DNA of 64,000 bases from Anaerolineales bacterium UBA2181 (lineage in GTDB: Bacteria; Chloroflexota; Anaerolineae; Promineifilales; UBA4811): assembly GCA_002328075.1 (NCBI GenBank), contig DCVT01000045.1:1-64000 (forward strand), in the 5' to 3' direction. Position 1 is the stretch's first letter, and each line of letters begins with the position of its first letter. Under the pieces are notes generated by a model. The model saw only the letters and a program-made list of their open reading frames with translations, did no database searches and had not been told where the DNA came from. The translations under genes and the position numbers were made by a program. Positions 9,000-19,140 of this stretch are shown here, piece after piece.

Positions 9000-11900
9000 A
9001 TGATGCGCAGCGAGTTGGTGGAAAGGGTCAAGGCCTGGGTGGTCGGTCCCATGGGCCTGGTGGTGGTGCTGATTCTGGGCGGCTGGCTTCGGCTGGTCGG
9101 GTTGAACTGGGACGAGGGGACCCACCTGCATCCCGATGAGCGCCACCTGACGATGGTTGAGACTGCCATTCAGCCGACCTACAGCATCACCGAATACCTG
9201 TCCACCGCTACCTCTCCCATGAACCCGCGAAACCGGGGCCACAGCTTTTTTGTTTACGGTACGCTGCCCATCTCTCTGGTGCGATACGTGGCGGAGGGCC
9301 TGGAGGCAGCCTGCGCCGTCAAGCCAATCTGCAGCTATCGTTTCACCAGTTACGACGGGGTCCATCTGGTCGGCCGATCGCTGTCGGCCCTTGCCGACCT
9401 GGCTACGGTGGCGGTGCTCTACCTGTTAGGCCGGCGGATGTACCGTGCCTGGGTAGGCCTGTTGGCGGCGCTGTTGTACGCGGCGGCCGTCTTGCCCATC
9501 CAGCAATCCCACTTTTTCACGGTGGATACCTTTCTGACCTTTTTTGTCACGCTGGCAATCTATGCGGCTGCGGGAATTGTGCGGGGAGGCGGGTCCCGGA
9601 GCTGGATGGGTTTCGGTGCCGCGTTCGGGATGGCGTTGGCCTGCAAGATCTCCGTCTGGCCCCTGGGATTGTTGCTGGCGGCCGCGGTTTTGATCCGGGC
9701 AGCGGCTAGTACCGCAGAGGCGGCGTGGCGACCCTTTGCCGGCATGGTGGTGGCCGGTTCCTTTGCTTTCCTGGCGTTCCGATTGTGCCAGCCGGATGCG
9801 TTTGCCGGGCTCGGCCTGAGCCCGGACGTTGTCGGCCAGCAACGCTTTGAAGAGATCACGGCGTTGGCTCCTTCCTGGTGGCACCAGGTCTATGACTTGA
9901 TGCCGAGACCTCTTCGCGCACTGGTGTTGCCGTCGCCTCGGTGGTTGAACAACATGGAGACGATCCGCAGCCAGATGACCGGCGATGTGGACTTTCCCCC
10001 AAACCACCAATGGACTGACCGGACACCCATCGTGTTTCCGTGGCGGAACATGGTGCTTTATGGCCTTGGGCCGCTGTTGGGCCTGGCCGCGTGGGCGGGT
10101 TGGTTGATAGCCGGTTGGCGGCTCGTCCGCGCACGGACTGATTGGCAGCAGCACGTTTTTCCGGTCCTGTGGGTGGGTGTCTTTTTCCTCTACCAGGGGA
10201 CGCAATGGGTCAAGTCCATGCGGTATCTCATGCCGATCTACCCTGCGCTGGTGCTGCTGGCAGCTTGGTTGTTGCACGATGCGTGGAGCCGGGCGGCGGC
10301 ATCTGGGCGCGTGGACGACGGAAAACTCGCGAGGAGCCGACTCTGGCTGGTGACGAAATGGGCAGCCCTGGGCCTGGCGGCGCTGGTCTGCCTCACCACC
10401 TGGGCCTGGGCGTTCACCTTTGTGCGCATCTACCGGCAGCCTACTACGCGGGTAGCGGCCGCCCGCTGGGTGTATCAGAATGTGCCGACCGGAGCCACCC
10501 TGTTGGTGGAGCCGGCCGACCCGAATTCCAGTGTGCAGCGGGTGCAGGTACACGTTCCTCGCATCGAGTATGCTGAAGATGGTTGGCGCACCGTCACCGC
10601 GTTCGAGCTTCCGACGGACGGCACCGCCACCGGCCTGCGGTTGAACTACCTTTCCGACCCGGCAATGGATGTCGAGTCCGAGGTCATTCGGGTGTCCATC
10701 GGGACCGACTCGCAAGGAACGGGCGAACTGACGACCGGGGTTCTGTCGGCTGACCTCAGGCCGGTCAGGAGCGTCCGCGGGGACGCGCATCTGGTGGAGC
10801 TGGAGCCAGTGTCCCTCACTGAGGGGCAGTCCTATTACCTCACCCTTGAAGCAGTGGCTGGAGCACCCATTCGGTCCACCGGCGCCTACCTGATCAACGA
10901 GTCGTCGTGGGACGACGGTTTGCCACTGCGCCTGGACGGGCTGGATGGTTTTACCATTTACGAGGGCGAACCGCTGGAGCTGTACTGGGAGGACAATGAA
11001 GAGAAACGGGCCCGGCTTATCCGGCTGCTGGATGAGGGCGAGTATCTTTTCATCACCAGCAGCCGGCAATTGGGGTCCATTCCTCGTATGCCTACCCGCT
11101 ATCCGTTGACCATTGCCTATTACCAGGCGCTTTTTGAGGGTCGGCTCGGTTACCAGCTGGTGGAAACCTTTTTCGCCGACCTGCAGATCGGGCCGCTAAA
11201 CGTCAACGACGTGTTCGGCAAGGTTGAATGGGGCACGACGCCGGCTGTGGGCTGGCCGCCGCCCGACGAGTGGGCGGCTGAGGAAGCCTTTTCAGTGTAC
11301 GATCACCCGCCAGTGTGGATATTCGTCAAGAGCGACGATTACAGCCCGGCTGCGGTCCGGGCGGTCCTTGACGAGGTGGACGTCAGCCAGCGCCAGTTCA
11401 TCATTCCCTACGACTATACCCAGGAGTTATGGGCACAGCGCAGGCCGACGTGGCTGAACCAACTGCTGGGCAAGCGTTCCATCACACCGGTGACTGCGGA
11501 GCCGGTGGAGGAGCGCAGCATGTGGCTCGAGGAAGATGTGCTGGAGGCGCAGCAGGCCGGGGGCACGTGGCGTGACCTCTTTGATACCGGCAGTCCATTG
11601 AACCGCTTCCCCGGCCTGGCGGCCGTGACATGGTGGCTGACCGTCGTGCTGGGCGGTTGGCTTGTTTTTCCCATCGCGCTGGCGGTCTTTCCAGGGCTGC
11701 CTAGCCGGGGGTATGTCCTCAGCAAGGTTCTGTGCCTGGTGTTGGTGGCCTGGCTGGTGTGGATTCTGACCTGCATCCACCTGACCGACTATACCCGGAA
11801 CGCGATCTGGTTGGCAGTTGGGCTGGTGGCGGCGATGGCCGCGCTGGCGGCACGCTGGCAATGGCCGGCCCTGGTCCGCCTGGTCAAGTGTCGTTGGCGC

Positions 11901-14033
11901 TGGATGCTGGCGGTGGAAGGAATCGGGCTGGGGCTCTTTCTACTCTTTCTGGCGATACGCAGTGGGAACCCGGATCTCTGGCATCCGGTTTTTGGGGGCG
12001 AAAAGCCGATGGACTTGGCTTTTCTCAACGCGATCGTCAAGAGCACCCAGTTCCCGCCGTATGATCCCTGGCTGTCGGGAGCCTATATCAACTATTACTA
12101 CTTTGGTTTTGTGATCATCGGCAACTTGGTCAAGATTCTCGGGATTGTCCCACACGTTGCGTACAACCTGGCGTTGCCCATGCTCTATTCGTTGACCGGA
12201 TTGGGCGCGTTCTCGGTGGCGTACGACCTGGTGGCGGGCAAGGATCGGTCAAATGACCCGATCGAACGGACCCGGCGAGCGCTTGCCGCCGGATTGGCTG
12301 CCGCCTGCCTGGCGGTGTTGCTGGGTAACCTGGGCCAGCTGGCCACGGTGCTGTCCGGTTGGCACCGGCTGGGGCAAGCCGCGGCCGGCGAGGATGCAGT
12401 CTGGTTGGTGCAGGCGGGACGTGGGCTGTTGGAGAATCTCCGCGGCGCGGCACTCCCAATGCATACTGGCTCCTGGTATTGGGATGCCACGCGCATCATT
12501 CCACCGGCCGCCGGCGAGGCGGGACCGATCACCGAGTTTCCGTTTTTCACCTTTCTCTACGCCGATCTGCACGCGCACATGATCGACATGCCGTTGGTTC
12601 TGTTGGCGCTTGCCTGGGCACTGGCTCTGGCGCAAGCCGCTGATCGCGGTGTCCTCGGTCAGGGTCGGCACTGGGGCGCAACCCGGTTGATTTCCAGACT
12701 GGCCCTGATCTGGGTGGTCGGGGGGATAGTCATCGGTGCGCTGCGAGCCACCAATACGTGGGACTGGCCTGCCTCGCTCGGTGTAGCTTGCGTCGCCATT
12801 GCCTATTCTGCCTGGCGGGCCCGCCCGTCGGCCGGGGGCTGGCTGTTGCTGGCAGGGCTGGGTGCTGCAGCGCTGGTCGGACTCAACGTGCTGGCCTATC
12901 TTCCGTACACGCGCCAGTTCGTGCCGGCATACACGCAAGTCATGGCGTGGCGCGGCGGCGTCACCCCGGTGTGGGCTTACCTGAGCGTACACGGGCTTTT
13001 CCTCTTTCTGCTGTTGACCTGGGCGGTACGCGAATACCGGGACTGGACGCGCAGCCTGACGCTGGATGCGCTGCGGGCATGGGAGCCGTTCGCGCTGCTG
13101 GTTGCATTGGCGGTGATGGGTTGTTTGGTGGCGATGGTCGTGTTGCTGAGATCAGGGGTGTCGGTCGGCCCGCTGGTTTTGGTGGTCGCAGTCCCGGTGA
13201 CGATGCTCGCGTTGCAGCGGCGCCTGGCGGCGGAACGCCGGGCGGTGCTGATGCTCCTGACGCTCGGCCTGGTAATGACGCTGGCGGTAGAACTCATTGT
13301 CCTTTCGGGGGACATCAGCCGGATGAACACGGTGTTCAAGTTTTACATGCAAGTCTGGCTCCTGTTCAGTGTGACCGGCGGGGCCGCTCTGATCTGGGTG
13401 TGGGAGTGGTCGTCTGCTTGGCGCCCGGCTTGGCGCCAGGCGTGGTTCGGGATACTGGGTCTGCTGGTGTTCGCTGCTGCGCTCTATCCGGTGACTGCCT
13501 CGCGTGCCAAGGTCTTGGATCGTTTTCACGCCGATCAACCGCCGGCCGGTCTGGACGGAATGGTCTATATGCGCACGGCAACCCACTATGACCGGGATCA
13601 GGTCATTTTGCTGGAATCTGACTATCAGGCCATCCGCTGGCTGCAGGAGAACGTGGACGGTTCACCGGTCATCATGGAGGCCAACACCTATCCCAAAATC
13701 TACGGTTGGGGCAGCCGCATCTCTATCTACACAGGACTGCCGACGGTTGTGGGTTGGGAATGGCACACGCGGCAGCACCGGGCGGGTTTCACCGATGCCA
13801 CCGAGCTCGTTCGGCAACGAGCCAATGAGGTAATCACGTTCTACAACACGCCGGACGTCTATCAGGCCGACCGCATTCTGGACAAATTCCGTGTACAATA
13901 TGTCGTCGTTGGCTCGCTGGAGCGAGCCTATTACAGCGCCGTCGGCCTGAACAAATTTGAACTGATGGAAGAGCTGGGATTGCTGGAAGAGGTCTACCGC
14001 AACGCCGGTGCAGAGATCTATCGTGTCAGGTGA
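9000..14033 (+). CDS. Giant GT-C / YYY-domain (DUF2298) fusion membrane protein
   Basis: 1677 residues. Residues 1-500 are a GT39-like membrane domain with D46-E47 in HPDERH, related to the gene at 1428. A soluble stretch (about 500-870) contains a beta-rich part. The C-terminal 800 residues form a Chlor_Arch_YYY/DUF2298 domain, with the name-giving Y1032-Y1034 in INYYYFGF and the late RMNTVFKFY motif, ending in a soluble tail shared with the next protein. DUF2298 proteins are thought to be glycosyltransferase-like; no reaction is proved. ATG 9000 is immediately followed by a second ATG. It lies 36 bases after the previous stop and 9 bases before its paralogue. Confidence 0.85.
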   Translation: MMRSELVERVKAWVVGPMGLVVVLILGGWLRLVGLNWDEGTHLHPDERHLTMVETAIQPTYSITEYLSTATSPMNPRNRGHSFFVYGTLPISLVRYVAEGLEAACAVKPICSYRFTSYDGVHLVGRSLSALADLATVAVLYLLGRRMYRAWVGLLAALLYAAAVLPIQQSHFFTVDTFLTFFVTLAIYAAAGIVRGGGSRSWMGFGAAFGMALACKISVWPLGLLLAAAVLIRAAASTAEAAWRPFAGMVVAGSFAFLAFRLCQPDAFAGLGLSPDVVGQQRFEEITALAPSWWHQVYDLMPRPLRALVLPSPRWLNNMETIRSQMTGDVDFPPNHQWTDRTPIVFPWRNMVLYGLGPLLGLAAWAGWLIAGWRLVRARTDWQQHVFPVLWVGVFFLYQGTQWVKSMRYLMPIYPALVLLAAWLLHDAWSRAAASGRVDDGKLARSRLWLVTKWAALGLAALVCLTTWAWAFTFVRIYRQPTTRVAAARWVYQNVPTGATLLVEPADPNSSVQRVQVHVPRIEYAEDGWRTVTAFELPTDGTATGLRLNYLSDPAMDVESEVIRVSIGTDSQGTGELTTGVLSADLRPVRSVRGDAHLVELEPVSLTEGQSYYLTLEAVAGAPIRSTGAYLINESSWDDGLPLRLDGLDGFTIYEGEPLELYWEDNEEKRARLIRLLDEGEYLFITSSRQLGSIPRMPTRYPLTIAYYQALFEGRLGYQLVETFFADLQIGPLNVNDVFGKVEWGTTPAVGWPPPDEWAAEEAFSVYDHPPVWIFVKSDDYSPAAVRAVLDEVDVSQRQFIIPYDYTQELWAQRRPTWLNQLLGKRSITPVTAEPVEERSMWLEEDVLEAQQAGGTWRDLFDTGSPLNRFPGLAAVTWWLTVVLGGWLVFPIALAVFPGLPSRGYVLSKVLCLVLVAWLVWILTCIHLTDYTRNAIWLAVGLVAAMAALAARWQWPALVRLVKCRWRWMLAVEGIGLGLFLLFLAIRSGNPDLWHPVFGGEKPMDLAFLNAIVKSTQFPPYDPWLSGAYINYYYFGFVIIGNLVKILGIVPHVAYNLALPMLYSLTGLGAFSVAYDLVAGKDRSNDPIERTRRALAAGLAAACLAVLLGNLGQLATVLSGWHRLGQAAAGEDAVWLVQAGRGLLENLRGAALPMHTGSWYWDATRIIPPAAGEAGPITEFPFFTFLYADLHAHMIDMPLVLLALAWALALAQAADRGVLGQGRHWGATRLISRLALIWVVGGIVIGALRATNTWDWPASLGVACVAIAYSAWRARPSAGGWLLLAGLGAAALVGLNVLAYLPYTRQFVPAYTQVMAWRGGVTPVWAYLSVHGLFLFLLLTWAVREYRDWTRSLTLDALRAWEPFALLVALAVMGCLVAMVVLLRSGVSVGPLVLVVAVPVTMLALQRRLAAERRAVLMLLTLGLVMTLAVELIVLSGDISRMNTVFKFYMQVWLLFSVTGGAALIWVWEWSSAWRPAWRQAWFGILGLLVFAAALYPVTASRAKVLDRFHADQPPAGLDGMVYMRTATHYDRDQVILLESDYQAIRWLQENVDGSPVIMEANTYPKIYGWGSRISIYTGLPTVVGWEWHTRQHRAGFTDATELVRQRANEVITFYNTPDVYQADRILDKFRVQYVVVGSLERAYYSAVGLNKFELMEELGLLEEVYRNAGAEIYRVR

Positions 14034-14042
14034 TTGTATACC

Positions 14043-16775
14043 ATGAATGACATCCTTGCCGCGGCACTCTGGTGGCTCGCGATCCAGTTCCTGGGCCTGA
14101 TTGCCTGGCCATTGACCTTTCGGCTCTTCCGGCGCCTTCCAGACCGGGGGTATGCGCTGAGCAAGGCCATGGGGGTGTTGCTTGTCACCTACCTCTTTTG
14201 GTTGCTGGGCAGCCTCGGCCTCTTGCGCAACACGGTTGGCGGCATCCTGATGTCGGCCGCGCTGGTTGCGCTCCTGGCTGCCTGGGTGTACCGACGCCCT
14301 TGCACCCGGGACCCGGCCGACCTGCCGGGATGGGTCGCCGCGCACCGGCGCTACGTGCTGGCGGTAGAGCTCCTCTTTGCCCTCAGTTTCGCGCTCTGGT
14401 GTCTGGTCCGGGCGCACAACCCCGAGATCACCGGTACGGAGAAACCGATGGATCTGGCCTTTATCCAGGCCATCTTGAGGTCAGAGACCTTTCCTCCGGT
14501 CGACCCCTGGCTATCCGGCCATGCCATCAGTTACTACTATTTTGGCTACGTAATGCACGCCATGATGGCCAAGCTCACCGGGGTGCCGGGCACCGTGGCG
14601 TTCAACCTGGGTCTGGCCTGGCAGTTTGCCGGCACGGTCCTGGGCGGTTTTGGCTTGGTCTATAACCTGGTCAGCGCCGAGGTTGGCTCTCGGGGAAAAC
14701 CCGTGACCCTCGGGCGTGTCGGCGCCGGGCTTTTGGGTGGCGTGATGGTGGCGGTAATGGGCAATCTGGAGGGTTTCCTCGAGGTGCTGCACGCCCGGGC
14801 CTGGTTGCCAACCGGGTTCTGGCGCTGGCTGGACATTGAGGAGATCAACCTGGCGCCGGTGGTTTCGAGCCCCTGGTGGCCACCTCGGGGCGGCTGGTGG
14901 TGGTGGCGAGCGTCGCGGGTGCTACACGATCGCGGCCTGTCGGGCGAATCACTCGGTCTGCAGCCTATTGCCGAGTTCCCGGCCTTTAGTTTTGTGCTGG
15001 GCGACATGCACCCGCACATGATGGCCCTGCCCTACGTCTTGCTGGGCCTCGGACTGGCGCTCAACTGGTGGCTGACCTCCTGGCAGAGGGAATCCACCGT
15101 CGGCCGGCCCCTGTGGGCGTCGATCCGCGAACTGGTCAGCGTGGCCGATCCGGTGCACGTGGGCCTCTATGCGGTTTGCCTGGGTGCGCTGGCATTTCTC
15201 AACACCTGGGATTTCCCGTCGCTGCTGGCTATAGCGGTGGGCTCCATGACGCTGGCCGTCATTCGCGATCGGCCGGCACCTGCCGCCAACACCCCCGCCA
15301 GTGGGCTGGTGGCAGAGACGGCCCTTCTGGGAGCGGTAACGCTCGTGAGCATTGTGCTGGTGGGGCGCCGGCTGCTGGGCGGCGAATCTGCCTGGCTGCC
15401 GGCGCTGGCGCCCGTGACGCTCACCCCGGCCACCTGGTGGCTCTTTCGGCTGGCACAGCAGCAAAAGGAACGCAGCGGTCAGTGGCAACTGGGCGTGATG
15501 GGCGAGTTGTTAGTCGCCGCGGTCGGGCTGGGACTTGCGGGCATTCTGGCCTACGTGCCGTTCTACCTGGGGTTTCGTTCCCAGGCGGCCGGACTGCTGC
15601 CCAACGTCATCAACCCCACCCGGCTGCCGCAGTTCGTGGTCATGTTCGGGCCGTTTCTCCTCGTGCTGCTGGTATGGCTGTTTGGTCTGCTGCCCACCGG
15701 TAGGGCGAACTGGAGTGTCGGGCTGTGTATCACGGGTGGGTTGCTGCTGGCCCTGGTGGTGGCGGTGGCGCTGTTTGGCGCCCTGGCGGCGTTGACTCCA
15801 ACGGCGCAGGGCTGGATTGCGCAGGTGACGGGTGACGTTGGCGGCCTGGATTCGGCCGTCCGCCTGACCCTCATTCGGCGGCTCACCAACCCCTGGACTG
15901 CGCTGCTGTTGCTGGCGATGATCGCCAGCGCGATTGCGCTCTCCTACCCGTTGGTGCTCAACCGGCGCTCCGCGCCGGCCGAGGCCGGTCAGTGGGCAAG
16001 AACGGTCGGTCCCCCGGTTGCGTCAACCCTCGAACCGGTCTCGGTCGCGTCGTTTGTCCTGCTTTTGGTCTTGGCAGCTTCACTCCTGACGCTGGCGCCT
16101 GAGTTTGTCTACCTTAAGGACGTATTTCAGGGGCGCATGAACACGGTGTTCAAGTTCTATTACCTGGCCTGGGTGCTCCTGGCCGTCAGCAGCGGTTACG
16201 CGCTGCACGGTCTGCTGCGCCGGGCGGGGTGGGTCCGTTGGGTTGGCGGCCTGGGAGGGGCGTTGCTCATCGCCGCCGGGCTGTTTTACCCGGTGCTGGC
16301 GGTCGCCACGCGCACCGCCGGGCGCGGGGGGTCTGCCACCCTGGACGGCATGGCGTACATGGAGAACAGCCAGCCGGCCGACTATGCGGCGATCCGCTGG
16401 CTGCAGGAGAACGTGGAGGGAACCCCGCTGATCCTGGAGGCAGTGGGCGGACAATACTCTTGGGGCGCTCGCATATCTGCCCATACCGGTCTCCCGACGG
16501 TTCTCGGTTGGGCCGGCCACGAACAGCAGTGGCGTGGCGACACGCACGAGCCGGGTCTGCGCGAGCCTGACGTCCGGACCATGTACACCTCGCGCGTTTG
16601 GCCCGAGGTGCAGGCGCTGCTTGAGAAATACCAGGTCGAGTATGTAGTTGTCGGCCCGCTGGAGATCAGCACGTATGGCCAGGTGGCGGCCGCCAAATTC
16701 GAGCGGGTGCTGGACGCGGTGTTCCAGGGCGATGGAGTGGTGATATACCGATGGCACAGGTTGATTCAACCATGA
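14043..16775 (+). CDS. YYY-domain (DUF2298) membrane protein
   Basis: About 910 residues, all aligning with the C-terminal half of the preceding protein: GTEKPMDLAFIQAI, Y164-Y166 in ISYYYFGY, DMHPHMMALPYVLLGL, GRMNTVFKFYYLAW and RWLQENVEGTPLILEA. The shared motifs show it is a tandem paralogue of the previous C-terminal domain, standing alone. Many membrane helices; probably a GT-C-like enzyme of envelope glycan assembly, by family context only. ATG 14043 is used; a TTG lies 9 bases upstream. The stop overlaps the next start as ATGA. Confidence 0.85.
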   Translation: MNDILAAALWWLAIQFLGLIAWPLTFRLFRRLPDRGYALSKAMGVLLVTYLFWLLGSLGLLRNTVGGILMSAALVALLAAWVYRRPCTRDPADLPGWVAAHRRYVLAVELLFALSFALWCLVRAHNPEITGTEKPMDLAFIQAILRSETFPPVDPWLSGHAISYYYFGYVMHAMMAKLTGVPGTVAFNLGLAWQFAGTVLGGFGLVYNLVSAEVGSRGKPVTLGRVGAGLLGGVMVAVMGNLEGFLEVLHARAWLPTGFWRWLDIEEINLAPVVSSPWWPPRGGWWWWRASRVLHDRGLSGESLGLQPIAEFPAFSFVLGDMHPHMMALPYVLLGLGLALNWWLTSWQRESTVGRPLWASIRELVSVADPVHVGLYAVCLGALAFLNTWDFPSLLAIAVGSMTLAVIRDRPAPAANTPASGLVAETALLGAVTLVSIVLVGRRLLGGESAWLPALAPVTLTPATWWLFRLAQQQKERSGQWQLGVMGELLVAAVGLGLAGILAYVPFYLGFRSQAAGLLPNVINPTRLPQFVVMFGPFLLVLLVWLFGLLPTGRANWSVGLCITGGLLLALVVAVALFGALAALTPTAQGWIAQVTGDVGGLDSAVRLTLIRRLTNPWTALLLLAMIASAIALSYPLVLNRRSAPAEAGQWARTVGPPVASTLEPVSVASFVLLLVLAASLLTLAPEFVYLKDVFQGRMNTVFKFYYLAWVLLAVSSGYALHGLLRRAGWVRWVGGLGGALLIAAGLFYPVLAVATRTAGRGGSATLDGMAYMENSQPADYAAIRWLQENVEGTPLILEAVGGQYSWGARISAHTGLPTVLGWAGHEQQWRGDTHEPGLREPDVRTMYTSRVWPEVQALLEKYQVEYVVVGPLEISTYGQVAAAKFERVLDAVFQGDGVVIYRWHRLIQP

Positions 16776-18517
16776 TTCGGGGTTGGTGCGAACCGGTCCC
16801 TGATTCCAACGTCGACGCGCGGCTCATTCGCGCCGGCTGGTTGGCCGTGGCGGTGGTGAGCGCGCTGATTCGTCTGCCCGCGTTGGGTGCCGCGCCGCTT
16901 TCGCCGGGCGAGGCCACCGAAGCCCTGGCTGCGCTGGATAACGTTGGGCGTTGGACGGCGGCGCAGAGCAGCCTGCTGCTGGGCGCCAACCACATGCTGT
17001 TCTGGTTGCTGGGCGCCTCGGATACGGTGGCGCGCCTGCTGCCGGCGCTCGCGGGGAGCGGGCTGCCGCTGATGGCCTGGCTATTTCAGCGCCATCTTGG
17101 CCGGTGGGGAGCCCTGGCGGCCGGCGCGTTGCTGGCGCTCAGCCCTTCCCTGGTGTTTGTCTCCCGGTCGGCTACCGGAACGGTGTTGGGAATCGCTGGC
17201 GGGCTGCTGGCCGTGGGTGCTCTGGAAAAGGCCGATGCGACAGGAGAGCGACGCTGGACCTGGGTGGCGGGGATTGCCATGGGACTGGGAGTGGCGTCCG
17301 GGCCTGCCTTCTGGAGCGCCATGTTGGTGATGGCGCTGGCCGCGATGTTGGGGCGGCCGACTGGGCTGCGCCGTTGGCTGGCCAGTCGGTGTGGGGCGCT
17401 GTGGCGGGTGGCCGTCATCACCGCCGGGTTGGCTTCCACCGGCCTGTTGTTGGTGCCCGGTGGCCTGGGCGTGGCGGCCGATAGCCTGGTTGTCTGGATA
17501 AACGGATTCGGCCTCGGCCGCCAGGGGTTGTGGGCCTGGCAGGTGCTGCTGGTCTACGAGCCCGTGCTGCTGCTCTCGGGCGTCGCCGGGGCGGCGGTGG
17601 TTCTGCTCGGCCCAAACAGCCGGGTTCGGTTGATGGGGTTTTGGACGCTGGTGGGAGCGCTCCTGTCGTTGGTGCGATCCGGGCAGCCGGATGCCCCCTT
17701 GCTCGTGGTCATCCCGCTGGCGCTCCTGGGCGGCCGGCTGGTTGCCGCCCTACTGGCCAGTTTGTTGGCTCAACCGGCGTGGCCCGGTTTCGGCCGGTCG
17801 CTGGCTGCCATGTCCGTGGCGGTCGGCGTTCTGGGCGTGCACCTCTTTGTCAACCTGGGCCAATATGCGCGGCACGCTTCCAGCAACCCCGATTCGGCCA
17901 GCGCTAGCCTGCTGCTGGTGGGGATCTCGATCATATTGGCCACCGGCGTGTGCGCCCTGGCCTGGACTTATAGCCACCGGTTGGCGTGGGGGAGCCTGCT
18001 GGTGGCCTGGCTGGTGCTCCTCGGTGCCTATGGCCTGGGAAAGGCGTGGGAGCTGGGGCACACACACCGTAGCGATCCGCGTCAGTTGTGGGTTGCCGAG
18101 GCCACGAGTCCCGGCGCCCGCCTGTTGGTGGATGCGCTGGAAAGCGTCTCGAGTCGTATCCAGGGCACGCCCCATGAAGTGCAGGTGACGGTCCAGGGAG
18201 ATTCCGCGCTGCTGCACTGGGCGTTGCGCGATTTCACGAGGGTCACCTGGGTTGAGCAGTTGCAGGCAGTAGTCACGTCGCCCGTGGTGCTCACCCCGGC
18301 CGGCGAGGCCAGCCCCACATTGGGCGATGGCTACCTGGGCGTCGATTTTGGATTGCAGCTGGAGCCGAATCCATCCACCGACGTGGCGAGCCGGACGGGC
18401 GAAACCCTTCGTTGGGTGCTGCTGCGCGATGCGCCGCTGCCCCTGCAGCGGGACAAGGTCGTGCTCTGGGTCAGGCAGGACCTGGCGAGCGCCGGAGTCA
18501 GTTGGCCGTTGCCATGA
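16772..18517 (+). CDS. GT39-like polytopic membrane protein with altered acidic motif
   Basis: About 581 residues with roughly a dozen hydrophobic helices and a soluble C-terminal tail. The order of helices and the stretch LIRLPALGAAPLSPGEATEAL match the start of GT39/Agl23-like proteins, but the usual Asp-Glu pair reads Gly-Glu here. It may therefore be inactive, or use another acid, and act as a partner of the other GT-C proteins. ATG 16772 overlaps the previous stop (ATGA); an ATG 21 bases earlier is also open. It also overlaps the sigma-factor gene by an ATGA. Family call is moderate. Confidence 0.65.
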   Translation: MIRGWCEPVPDSNVDARLIRAGWLAVAVVSALIRLPALGAAPLSPGEATEALAALDNVGRWTAAQSSLLLGANHMLFWLLGASDTVARLLPALAGSGLPLMAWLFQRHLGRWGALAAGALLALSPSLVFVSRSATGTVLGIAGGLLAVGALEKADATGERRWTWVAGIAMGLGVASGPAFWSAMLVMALAAMLGRPTGLRRWLASRCGALWRVAVITAGLASTGLLLVPGGLGVAADSLVVWINGFGLGRQGLWAWQVLLVYEPVLLLSGVAGAAVVLLGPNSRVRLMGFWTLVGALLSLVRSGQPDAPLLVVIPLALLGGRLVAALLASLLAQPAWPGFGRSLAAMSVAVGVLGVHLFVNLGQYARHASSNPDSASASLLLVGISIILATGVCALAWTYSHRLAWGSLLVAWLVLLGAYGLGKAWELGHTHRSDPRQLWVAEATSPGARLLVDALESVSSRIQGTPHEVQVTVQGDSALLHWALRDFTRVTWVEQLQAVVTSPVVLTPAGEASPTLGDGYLGVDFGLQLEPNPSTDVASRTGETLRWVLLRDAPLPLQRDKVVLWVRQDLASAGVSWPLP

Positions 18518-19140
18518 GCATTGCTGCTGCCAAGAGTGTATATACGCAGGAGGTCAGCGAATTGGTCGCCGGCTGCCTGGAGGGCGAACAGGCTGCCTAT
18601 GCGGCGCTCTATCGCCGCTTTGCAGCGGACGTCTACCGGTTGGTCTACGGATTGCTGGGCGACACGGAGGATGCAGAGGAGGTGCTACAAGACGCGTTCC
18701 TGTACGCCATGCGCAACCTGGCGCGGTACGATCCGGCACGGGCCGGACTCCGGACCTGGCTCTTTCGGATTGCCGTCTGCCGGGCGCGGAACAAGCGCCG
18801 GCGAAAAATCCTGCCGACCATTTCGTTGGCCGATCTTGTGGATGGCGGACGCGAGAGAGTGGAGCTCAAGAGTGCGGCCAGGCCGGCCGAAGAGTCGGCG
18901 CAGCGGGCCAGCGACCGTGAGGAGCTCATCTCTGCCCTCAACTGCCTGACGCCCAAGCTGCGCGAGGCGGCCGTGTTGCGTTACTTTGAAGGCCTGACCT
19001 ACGGGGAGATCGGCCAGGTCCTGGGGGTCCCGCCCAAGACGGCCGAGTCCCGGGTGAGGCTGGCGCATGTGGCACTGCGGCGGTTGCTGGAGGAAAGAAA
19101 AGTACTCGAGCCGGGCACGGCCCGGGGCGGAGGTGGCTGA
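18514..19140 (+). CDS. ECF-type RNA polymerase sigma factor
   Basis: About 208 residues. Region 2 (about 20-90) has the core-binding and -10 recognition helices, seen as DAEEVLQDAFLYAMRNLARY with the downstream TWLFRIAVCRARN. Region 4 (about 145-200) has LTPKLREAAVLRYFEGLTY followed by a helix-turn-helix, IGQVLGVPPKTAESRV. Region 3 is absent, as expected for the ECF group. ATG 18514 overlaps the previous stop as ATGA; the open frame continues 34 codons further up, but those are GC-rich shadow sequence. Its stop shares one base with the anti-sigma start, the usual arrangement of a sigma/anti-sigma pair. Confidence 0.93.
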   Translation: MSIAAAKSVYTQEVSELVAGCLEGEQAAYAALYRRFAADVYRLVYGLLGDTEDAEEVLQDAFLYAMRNLARYDPARAGLRTWLFRIAVCRARNKRRRKILPTISLADLVDGGRERVELKSAARPAEESAQRASDREELISALNCLTPKLREAAVLRYFEGLTYGEIGQVLGVPPKTAESRVRLAHVALRRLLEERKVLEPGTARGGGG

